Origin: Sipunculus nudus
Taxonomy: Eukaryota > Annelida > Sipuncula > Golfingiida > Sipunculidae
Direction of reading: 5' to 3'
DNA: 64,000 nt
Assembly (NCBI GenBank): GCA_026874595.1
Contig: CM049306.1
Span: 29,563,519-29,627,518 of the forward strand
A program made the position numbers and the translations under genes. Shown one piece after another: positions 54,837-64,000 of the stretch (the first letter of the stretch is position 1; every line of letters begins with the position of its first letter). Under the pieces are notes generated by a model that saw only the letters and a list, made by a program, of their open reading frames with translations, did no database searches and was not told where the DNA came from.

Positions 54837-56734
54837 CTTAAAAGCTGAGCTCCAATATTTTAACATTAAAACGTGTGGACAATTAAAGAATGAACGGATG
54901 ATGGTACCTTCAGACCTGAAGCTGGCTGCATTTAACCTTTAAACTCGTTTTGGTCATACTTGCTGTAACAGATGTTTGTTATATTTTGGTGTTCTTAATA
55001 TGTATATTGATTAAATGAATATAAACTATAGATTCAACCGACTTTACCACGTTCCCTTCATAGTTGTTAAGGTCGTATAACATTTTGTTTTCCTGCTATT
55101 GTGGACTCTAGCCTGCTGAATGGGCAAAATTTGGTGTTTTTGTGCGATATGTAACAATAATTTCGTTTAAATGGCTGACTATTTTGACATTTGAAAATAT
55201 TTTGTCTTACCTACAAAACTTTAGACTCACGCTTACATGGCGGTCCCATCACCAAAATACATCATTAGCATATTCATTATACCTACATAAATAATTATAA
55301 ACAATATTGTAAATGTAGTCAGACATTTTCTTCAGTGCAAAAAAAAATTAGTATGAACTAGTTTATTATGTATACAATTTGTAAAAAAAATACCGAATTC
55401 TTTTATTTAGTCTTTTTCTGGTAAATCGAAGTTGTAATCAGTAAAAATAATTTCATAATAAATTAGGAATTAGGTAGTTATATAAAATTATCAGCGATGT
55501 ATTTATTTAATACATGTACAAACCATTATCCACTCTCAACCAATAAAAATACAATAACAGATGACTAAACGCCACTTGAAACGATCTAAACTGCTGTCAT
55601 CGATAATTTTACTGCAATTTATTAATTTCTTGGAAGTGTTATTATTCCAAACATATATAATACATAACGGACGTTCAAGAACCACCCATTCGCTTATTAT
55701 ATACTCTATAAGTCTATTGATTTGCTTGTAGCTCTTTTTCCTCGATATTATTTTGGATTTGTGTAAACAAATATTGCTTCACGACACATTTTTACTATTG
55801 GATTTAGTATATTTTATAATCGAGATGTATTTGTGCCCTGATAATTAATGATCAAATGTGTGGACAATTCAATAAATTGTTTCAATTGTTTCTTCCTCAA
55901 TACGACGTCAGATATAGCTTTCGAAAAGGATGGTTTCACTGGAAAAGTGTAGATATACTAGTATATTCCCTAAATATTTTAATTATTTGGGTGTTTAATC
56001 TTTATAATCCTAACCATTGTGCAATTTTAATTTTGTTATTGAAATGTTATATTTCTTAACTTCTCCAATATTTTCACTTCAGAACATGAGGGCATTTTAA
56101 CACACTCACAGGATACAGTTTCACATTAATGGATGACGTGACCTTTTGACCTCTTGCGACCTACAATTATACTTCATCATGATTAAGTCACATTTTCTAC
56201 AATAACCGGTCATGATATTTTATTATTGTGTTCTTTTTATGTATATTGATTAATTTAAAATGAGTTTTACAGTAAATTGAGTTTACAACATTCCGTTTAT
56301 AGTTGTAAAACTTGTGAAATTTTACGTAAAATCCTGTTTTCTTGGACTCGGGCCTGCTGAAAGAACCAGAAACCGAGTTCGGATGGGCACCCCCTCCAGA
56401 ATGATCAGGATTGACCTGTAGATACTTCATACCAAATTTAGTGCTTTTATCCGGCGTGTAACGATAATTTCGTTAAGCCACCTGACTAATAAGGCTGGCA
56501 TCACCATGGCCATAAGTTTCGGTATTGTCTTGGGTTAGTTATGACAATTAAACGCAGGCTTACAGCTGCGTACTAACAGTTGGGCCTGCGGGGGAATTCG
56601 TCTATCTGTCCTTTTACCGCCACCTTTCTGCCCTAAAGCCGGCTGCGCGCATGTCACACGGAGTCGGCCATGATGTGTCTTCGTCAACATAACAGCGATA
56701 CACGCGTTGAACTCTAGCTTGACGTTATTAGCAT

Positions 56735-56753
56735 ATATGCAAATATCAGGGAT
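56735..56753 (-). repeat. inverted exact copy of the 48021 octamer element
   Basis: ATATGCAAATATCAGGGAT is the exact reverse complement of 48021-48039. It includes the POU octamer ATGCAAAT. Confidence 0.6.
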
Positions 56754-57744
56754 TGACCCTTTCACGGGGCTAATTCCCACCTGCCTCAGTAAATTCAACC
56801 GGTCCGTTTTTAGTGGCAAGGTCTAATTATCTTAATATTAATCTGAAGTTCATTTAAGTGATTGGAAACTTAACATACAATTTAAAATGTTGCTCATAAA
56901 TGTTGATGATAAAACATAAACGTTGATCAGTTGGGCAAAAATATTAAGGAATATTAAGGTCTGGTTCTCAGGCACTCTTTTCAGAAATCAATGCGGGCGG
57001 GTGTTTTTTTTTTTTTTTTTTTTTAATTTTTTTGTGTATGTTTCGATAAAAATTTCAAATGATAAAGAAGAAGCATGATACTAACAGATTTTTTTGCTTA
57101 AAAATTAAAGGCACTACATAACGAAGGAAATATTATCAAAATTGTATGATTTTATCTTCTTTAAAGGAATGTTCGAGCGGCTGGAGCTCAAAATTTGTAA
57201 ATTTCTAATGAAAATCAAAATAAACATTTTTAATGCCGGGGTTTAAATTTGACGCGGGCGGTGCCTGCATGAGAACCATACTTTTTATTTTTATTGACCT
57301 TACAGTATTTATCTTATCCCAACACGATGAAGTGACCGCATTTTCACTCCAGACCAGTCATGCTGGGTTAAATTATTCATCCCATCCCGCTAGGTATCGG
57401 GTTATATCACGTTCATATTGATTTTGTCAGAGTCCATATCCGCATATCAAATTAATGGACGCACGGTGGGTTGTCAATACAGCTTTTGTCTCGTCAAAGC
57501 TGAAGGTCCATAGAAGGATGGATAGAGTGTTTGTCTGAGCGTGAGCACCGCCCCGGACCAGCCCCTGTATATAACAGTGCATGTTGATTGATTAGCCAAA
57601 CCTGGATGCTTTTAGCTTCTTAGTATTTGCATTGGAGTTTTCCGTCATTAATAATGCATGGCTATAATTTTCAATATGAAGCTTTCTATGTACTTAAAAA
57701 GACAAGAAGTTCTTATTGATGATACATGATCCCTTACTTTCTTC

Positions 57745-57753
57745 TCCCCCCCC

Positions 57754-57802
<49 letters not shown>
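57745..57802. repeat. C run and (TC)n microsatellite abutting MITE copy 3
   Basis: CCCCCCCCC then (TC)n, ending two bases before the TTAA-type element. Confidence 0.95.
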
Positions 57803-57804
<2 letters not shown>

Positions 57805-58298
57805 TTAAAGGACATAATCAGGAGCAATAGTATGCCTTTTCTTTCACACTATCAGTCCACTTTTGCTTTATACAAAAGTTTCCAGGAAAAACCGTCCCAG
57901 CACACGGTCTCATTGTCTCTCCTTGAGCTGTTTAATACCTTAAGTTAATTTGTTATGGTTTTCCGTGTTAGTAAACAAAGTCAACGTGTCTGATTATAAT
58001 AACCAGGCCGCATGACCGGACGTCCGATTTTGCACATGCGCGACAAAGAATAGTCCAAACTGGTACATACATGGACCTTCATGTCCGCTGATCTCTTAAC
58101 TGACAGGTGTTGTTGCCCTCCGATGCACTCTGGTCATGTTAACGCCTAGGATCGCGCCCGGTCCACTGTTTAAAACTTGTGCACATTGGTAAGCCAACGA
58201 TTTCAGGGCAATATATTGGCAGGTACCAATTTATTTCAGAGAGAAGACGCAATTTCCTCGTGTTAATTAGATATATACACGATAGGTGATTATATTAA
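57805..58298 (+). mobile_element. TTAA-type MITE, copy 3
   Basis: It starts TTAAAGGACATAATCAGGAG and carries the same blocks (TTTTGCTTTATACAAAAGTT, GGATCGCGCCCGGTCCACTG). The right end has decayed to GGTGATTATATTAA. It is the most diverged of the three copies in the middle. All three lie in the same orientation, about 3.8-4.0 kb apart. Confidence 0.75.
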
Positions 58299-60113
58299 TG
58301 TGTCTGTGATGTAGCACAATCTGTAACACCATAGGCACCTGTTTAAGACCCTGACAGAATAAAAAAAAGTCCTGACATATATAACCTCCCGTGTTTCAAA
58401 TGGATAAATAAATAACTTTTACAATTACTGAATAAATGCTCAGATATAATGATCAAATAAATATATATTTATTTTTTTTTCATGCTCAAATGCCCAGTTG
58501 TAATCAAATTTCCAAGTGTCTGAATATAGCAGTAGGAAAGAGATTTTCATGTACATGAAACGGACTGTCTACCACATGCACTTAACCCACACACATGTGA
58601 AAAATAAAGATATAAAACGTAAGATGTGTATCCACGTGCATGATAAATTAGCTGAACTGTGCAAAATTATTTGGTGGTACAGTTGATCAATAGATGCTGC
58701 ATGGAGTGAGGTCATTTAACCAGGAATCCCCGAGGCGATTTTCACGCATATACGCACATATATACACTCCCGGACACACGATGACATCAAATTAAAAAAA
58801 TCATAGATATGAGCGATGTTTGACGTATACACACGAACAAGTAAAACACAGCTACACATAAGCACAGAGTAACCATGGCATCCGACAAGCCGTCAAAATG
58901 TGTTACAGATATTCGCGATTGAGTAGTTTCGTGTTCAGGGTCGATTTTATATTAAATGAAGAGTATATAGAGGTTTACCACAGGTATACCATTAATCAAA
59001 ATTGATGAAATGTTCGCACGTAACTGTTAACCGGCGGTCACAGTCTTCCAGTGGTTGGTCAGCGAGGTCGCTGGGTTCCTATGGTAACTGGAAAGCTTTG
59101 AGTTCTTTGTACAGCCGTCGGTCGGTGGCAATGCGGGATGTTCTATACGAACGTTCCGGGGGTTTACTTTTCGTGACTGTAATATTAACATGTTACACGA
59201 AGGATTAATATGTAGTTAATTTAAAATGCGTTATTTAAAACCAAAGTCAGTTCAGCCAGAGAAGAAATTAACAAACAATGTGACAGGCAGCCCACCTATA
59301 TTTCATAAATGTTAAGGTAAAACAGTTCTTTATATTACATTCATTCAGGTCACGTCATAAAGTAACCGCTGTTACAGGGGTCATACCCTATATAAACACA
59401 CATTGGCGCGACTGCGTATATAAAAATCGTCATTTGACGCAATTCCACCAACAAATATTTCAAATATAATATATAAATTTAATTTGATATTTTAAATTAT
59501 TTTCTGCATGCCGTAACGAGTACAACTTTCAAAATGTTTAATATCAATTCTTTCTCTTCTTTTTCTTTTACTGTACATATATAGTATGTTGTTTATGATA
59601 CCTTGTATACATGCAGTTAATGTTACATCTATTCTACACATTTCATTGTTCGCCGTTATTTAACAATTTTATACTGTTGTTCATGCAGGTATTTTGTTTC
59701 TGTGAATGTTATATTGATTTCTCCTTAATCTCTCTTTTTTCATTATTCTAAAATAATATTGACTCCATTAATGCTTGGTATAGGGACCACATGCGCAAAC
59801 CAATATGAAATTATCAGGAACACTTATCATATTACAATCGGCATAAAGTATTAATTATCTGGCATGCGTGATGACAGATTCCTAAAGCCTCGAGTAAGCA
59901 GCTCACTCAGTCCCGCTATCACTCAGTTCACGAAAATCGATCGACAATTTGTGTTTTAAAGGTCGCTGTAAAAAAAGAAACCGTCGGGGGTTGTTTCAGG
60001 AGGCGGTTACAATGGCTTGTAAATTGACTTAAGCGCTGCCACCATGGTTCAAAGCTGTTATGCTGATACCTTCTGCTGGGGGACACTTTTTTTCATTGTT
60101 GGTGGTAGTTTTG

Positions 60114-60121
60114 TGACGTCA
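60114..60121. promoter_or_regulatory. perfect CRE, TGACGTCA
   Basis: A full palindromic CREB/ATF site, 354 bp upstream of the ATG of the candidate exon at 60475, in CpG-rich sequence. The match is exact; function is inferred. Confidence 0.35.
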
Positions 60122-60474
60122 CAGGTACATCGATGATATTGACTCTCGCGGCTGTGGATGGAGCGCCATGCAGAGTAAACAGACATCGGTGCACACCATA
60201 CTAGCCTGTACAGAGCGAGCAGTCATCTTCCGTCAGACTACAAATCAAACCCGTTCGTGTAAGCAGCGCAAACCAGCTGCCCATCTACATATAATCCTCG
60301 AGCTGCCTCGTCCAGGCGTACTCAAGAGCCGCTATAATTCATTGAACACAAGTGGTCGGTGCCCGGAGATCGATAATATCTCTGTATGCATCTGGTAGAA
60401 TCTAGCTTCAATTACTGGAGCCACTCTTCTTTCAACGAATAGGCTTCGGTGATCAAAGGAAAACGAAAGGGAAA

Positions 60475-60519
60475 ATGCACTTTCATTTATGTTGCGTTGT
60501 TTCGTTTAGGAATACAAAG
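60475..60519 (+). CDS. second candidate first coding exon of an unknown downstream gene
   Basis: ATG in A-rich context (GGAAAATG) opens 15 codons, MHFHLCCVVSFRNTK, to AAG|GTAAGA, a consensus donor at phase 0. The 500 bp upstream is CpG-rich with balanced GC and has a perfect CRE, which suits a promoter and 5'UTR. I do not recognise the peptide. The short length means chance cannot be excluded. It ends at the same phase as the candidate exon at 45249, so the two could be alternative first exons of one gene. Confidence 0.3.
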
Positions 60520-61328
60520 GTAAGATACGGAAGTTACTCAAGCCTTTACTTAAAACATCAATGCACGGTATATATATAGTAATGGACAGACATGGTATAT
60601 GTAGAAGACAGAGAAGCTTGCCGGGTATGTACATGGCTGGATTAATTATTTAGTCGCTGAGAGATTTGATTCATTATCACCCGACCGCTGGTGATGTTAA
60701 TGGGTGACAGGCGTCGTCTACCACTTGCATCCTGTGTTAATCATTTCCTCTCCTTTGTGCTGTTTTTCCGCTGAAACTGCTGTGTTAGGAAGATGGTAAA
60801 CCATTCAAATATGGTATGATAACATAATTTTTAACTTAATCATTAACAATTTTTGTTTTAAATGAAAGATAATTAAGATGTAACACCAGTTTTTGTAAAC
60901 AGTCGATCGATATGAGAAGATTAAATTATTTGATTAAATTTACTTGAATAGTGAAAAATTATTAAATAAGAGAGAGAGACAGACGGACGAACGGACATCC
61001 TCGTAGGGACTGGAATATACCTTACCGATATAATCCTACACCTCCTCCGCGTCAGATAATAGCATGAAGATGCAAGGAGGCTGGTGACTCAGTGAATGGA
61101 ACTAAAAATAGTAACCATTAAAGTGTCGGCTCTATATATAGTCAAGAATGATTTCATCAGGCATGATTCGTAGTGTCCGAAGACAATTAGAATTCCATAT
61201 ACCTATAGGAAACATTGACGTCCAGGTTGGTAAGCCATTTGCATATATCGCTTGTATATGCTGCAAATAATATTCCTACCTAACGTGTTTTATGGTGAGA
61301 GAATAAAAAGAGTTTCCGAAAATATCGA

Positions 61329-61368
61329 TAAGTATTAAGGGATATTGGTATGGGCACAGAAAAAAAAG

Positions 61369-61415
<47 letters not shown>

Positions 61416-61566
61416 ATATGATGAAAAGATGCTTATACTCAAAAAGGAAATAATGTTAAAGTGATGAAGTATAATATATATTAACTTGCTCGCTCGCTCG
61501 GTGTTTCAATACTTTTATTTTCCTTAAGTATTAAGGGACATTTGTATGGGCACAGACAAAAACTAG

Positions 61567-61636
<70 letters not shown>

Positions 61637-61717
61637 ACATATGTATATATATAATATGATGTACAGATGCTTATCCTCTAAGAGGAAATAATGTAAAAGT
61701 GATGAAGCACAATATAT
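61329..61717. repeat. tandem duplication, each copy with its own (TA)n tract
   Basis: Copy A 61329-61480 and copy B 61525-61717 share TAAGTATTAAGGGA, GTATGGGCACAGA, a (TA)n tract, ATAATATGATG, AGATGCTTAT, GGAAATAATGT and AAAGTGATGAAG. The TA tract is longer in copy B. Confidence 0.9.
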
Positions 61718-61997
61718 TTTTATATCCTTAATTGTGATAGTACCTTGTGTTTGAAATCTGTTTTCCGTATATATTCATCGTTTCCTCGTCAATTGTTCAC
61801 ACCTGGTGAACCCATCGTGTAATATCGAGTAAATGTGCATGGGCACGTGGATACCTGCATGTGTGTGTGAGGGTGTATGTGTGTGTGTGAAGACACTTTT
61901 CTCTTTGCTTTGAGATTAAAAGGCACAACTTGGAAAATATGAAAAAAATGGTATACGAGTGATTCTATCAAAATGTTTATATACCCTTTCCAAGACC

Positions 61998-61999
<2 letters not shown>

Positions 62000-62048
<49 letters not shown>
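62000..62048. repeat. (TA)n microsatellite
   Basis: An uninterrupted TA dinucleotide tract. Confidence 0.97.
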
Positions 62049-62049
<1 letters not shown>

Positions 62050-62205
62050 CATTATTGTACTGTTGGACTATTTTTATTATATGAAAACTGAAACCAACAG
62101 TTGACTATATATAGTTAATTCATGCCGATAGTTTTTTTTTCAGTATATCACTTTGTATAGTCCGTCAATTTTTATCACGTATTCATTTTTAACACTCTAA
62201 AAGCT

Positions 62206-62580
62206 GGAAACACGTTTCATGGTTCATATCAAACGCCATTTTGTCCCATTTTCTTCACATGTCGTGGGGTTTTAAAACAAAACGTGGTTTAAAATCTATA
62301 CTTTACGTTTCAGTTTGAAACATGTTTCAGGGATATATTAATGTAAACATGTTTTGCAATATGTTTCAATTGAATTACATCGTTAAGCATTTACATGTCT
62401 TAACCTGAAACACGTGTCTTAATGAAATGGATCCTAACATGTTTCAAATAAACGGTCACCCCTTTCATGCAGCTTGAAACTGATAAAAGTGTAAAACGCC
62501 TTTTTGTCCCATTTTTTTATGTTTCGCATTTCCGAGCACCTTTCAGCCTCCACATGTTAAAAATATTCGCAAACATGTTT
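62206..62580. repeat. cluster of AAACATGTTT palindromes
   Basis: Variants occur at 62206 (GAAACACGTTTCA), 62317 (GAAACATGTTTCA), 62345 (AAACATGTTT), 62407 (GAAACACGTGTC), 62436 (AACATGTTT) and 62571 (AAACATGTTT), with further GTTTCA halves between. Spacing is irregular, so this is not a simple tandem repeat. Confidence 0.5.
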
Positions 62581-62703
62581 TAAGAAACTTACACCTCCAG
62601 TAATATACTTAACATATCGTCTCTATGATGTTACAATTTTAAAAAAGTATATATCACAACATACATAATCGGAACCAACGTGTATGTATATAAAATGGAG
62701 TAA

Positions 62704-63578
62704 CACTATACTTCCAGATTCTTTAATATCACTAATGGGGTGAGACAAAAGGGAATATTGTCTACTAAATTATTTGCTTTATATGTAGACTCCTTGTCTA
62801 CGAGTGTTACTTTGTAACGCTGGTCTTTATGTCAGTGGGGTATGTATATATATGAACCATTTAATTTACGCTGATGATATTTGTCTCATTGCATGCACCT
62901 AGTCCATCAGGCTTACAGACACTCTTATTGATGTTTGTGTATCTATATAGTCAACTACATAATGTCTCGCTTAATCCTGGAAAAACGATGTATATTGTAT
63001 TTAAAACCAGAAAGTGTAAATGAACTTGCGTGCCCTGTTGTAATTTTTGATGATACACCAACTGAATATGTTAACAATGCAAAATATCTTGGTTATTTAT
63101 TCATTGACAGCTGTAAAGATGATGATGATAATGATGATATGATGCGCCAAATGAGACTTTTTATGTATACAATCTAATATAATTAATATACTTTAATACA
63201 CTTTCACGCAACTTTGTCCATTGCGCTAACGCTGTCTAATTTCAGCTATTCAAAAATTGTCTTACTATGTACTGCCCGTTTCTATGGACTGATAATAAAA
63301 TGTTTTGTTTTAATAAATTACTTGTTGCATTCAGTATTCAATAATATATACACCGTAAATTATTAGACGAATAAAATGCTTAGTCAGTTCTCTCATACGC
63401 TGTCTTGCAAATAACTTGCATGTACAAGCTGGTAGATTACAAACATATTGGAACGACTGTCTATATCTTAAATAGAAGTGTGAATATCTAATAATCTATC
63501 ATTATGTTTTTATTGTATCTTATATTTATTTTATAACTGTACTATTTTATATGGGCTGTGGCCTAAAATAAACATTAT
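62704..63578 (+). mobile_element. decayed LINE (non-LTR retrotransposon) 3' end with microsatellite tail
   Basis: Reverse-transcriptase motifs are visible: NITNGVRQ followed by GILS-KLF (62725-62770, the NGVRQGGILSP motif) and NHLIYADDICLIA (62855-62893, the catalytic YADD box). Farther on come AKYLGYLF near 63080 and a DDDDNDDMMRQMR stretch near 63118-63153, typical of the region after the catalytic core. Stops (e.g. TAA near 62811, TAG near 62902) and at least one frame change break the protein, so it is inactive. AATAAA at 63567-63572 is followed by TCTA repeats, consistent with a LINE 3' end. The 5' part is absent. Confidence 0.8.
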
Positions 63579-63579
63579 C

Positions 63580-63603
63580 TACCTATCTATCCATTTATTA
63601 ATT

Positions 63604-63653
<50 letters not shown>

Positions 63654-63885
63654 CTATCTAATGTATCTGTCTAATCTGTCTATCTGTCTATCTATCTATT
63701 CTATCATTCATCATTCTATTCTGTCTATTCTATCTATATCTAATCTATTTGTCTAATCTATCTATCTATTCTCTCTATCTATTCTATCATTCATCATTCT
63801 ATTGTGTCAATTCTTTCTATTCTATCTATCTCTCTATCTATCTATCTATCTAATCTAATCTAATCTAGTCTAATCTATCTGTCTT
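63580..63885. repeat. compound microsatellite (TA)n and (TCTA)n
   Basis: TCTA-type units, interrupted by (TA)n at 63604-63651, then many imperfect TCTA/TCTG/TCTAATC units to about 63885. It begins right after the LINE poly(A) signal. Confidence 0.95.
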
Positions 63886-64000
63886 AGCATAAATAGGCTT
63901 AAAGTGAGTACTTCAGACATGTAACTTGCATTAAGAACTATTTTTCTTTTGTAAACTGGTAAAACATTTATTTAGAACAACAAAAATAACAATGTTTACT

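Larger units (their letters stand above)
45324..60000. other. non-coding stretch rich in repeats
   Basis: No supported coding exon. Short open frames show no recognisable family. The content is mostly AT-rich DNA with the repeat copies, microsatellites and motif sites listed separately. If the 45249 exon is real, this is its first intron. Confidence 0.5.
60520..62700. other. non-coding stretch with microsatellites and a local duplication
   Basis: No coding exon was recognised. It holds the duplicated microsatellite block at 61329-61717, a third (TA)n tract and the AAACATGTTT motif cluster. Confidence 0.6.

Noticed and set aside
56535-56819. 94-codon minus-strand frame
   Set aside because: No recognisable similarity; no promoter or splice context.
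58873-58924. ATG in good Kozak context (ACCATGG) with about 15 codons
   Set aside because: Ends in TGA without a splice donor; too short to support.

Overview
The window looks like nuclear DNA of an invertebrate animal, most likely a lophotrochozoan such as a mollusc. The reasons are long AT-rich GT-AG introns, a RING-type ubiquitin ligase of a metazoan family, abundant microsatellites, short non-autonomous DNA transposons of types common in mollusc genomes, and a decayed LINE. No bacterial-style operons, rRNA, confident tRNA or CRISPR array were seen. The species cannot be named from the sequence.

The one gene that can be assembled with confidence lies on the + strand at 12907-29644. It is an orthologue of vertebrate RNF38/RNF44, RING-H2 E3 ubiquitin ligases. 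Eight coding exons were joined by splice sites and codon phase: 12907-14933, 23625-23778, 24579-24914, 25717-25905, 26620-26723, 27203-27281, 28672-28899 and 29582-29644. They give a predicted protein of 1059 residues. Exons 2-8 align from memory along the vertebrate family, ending in the RING-H2 domain. Exon 1 is unusual: one 2-kb exon encoding about 676 residues, with a Cys-rich N-terminal part and a helical block that I do not recognise. The vertebrate proteins are only about 430-515 residues.

Layout. 1-12808: CpG-poor, non-coding, probably 5' flank or 5'UTR intron, ending in a 26-30-bp tandem array next to a likely 3' splice site. 12809-29644: the gene, with an 8.7-kb first coding intron. 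29645 to about 32 kb: 3'UTR with several AATAAA signals. About 34-64 kb: intergenic or start-of-next-gene DNA with a much higher CpG frequency. This part holds several repeat families (three TTAA-flanked MITE-like copies, a diverged repeat pair, hAT-like ends, a CCCCTCGCA inverted-repeat element, a probable SINE, and a LINE remnant with a TCTA-type tail), many (TA)n and (TC)n tracts, and a scatter of CTCF-like motifs. It also holds two candidate alternative first exons (45249-45323 and 60475-60519), each ending in a consensus splice donor at phase 0. They may belong to a downstream gene whose body lies beyond the window.

The main items for a second look are the oversized N-terminal exon of the RNF38/44 gene, the sharp CpG step near 34 kb with CTCF-like motifs on both sides, the two candidate promoters/first exons, and the small repeat families, some of which carry nuclear-receptor or POU-type motifs.
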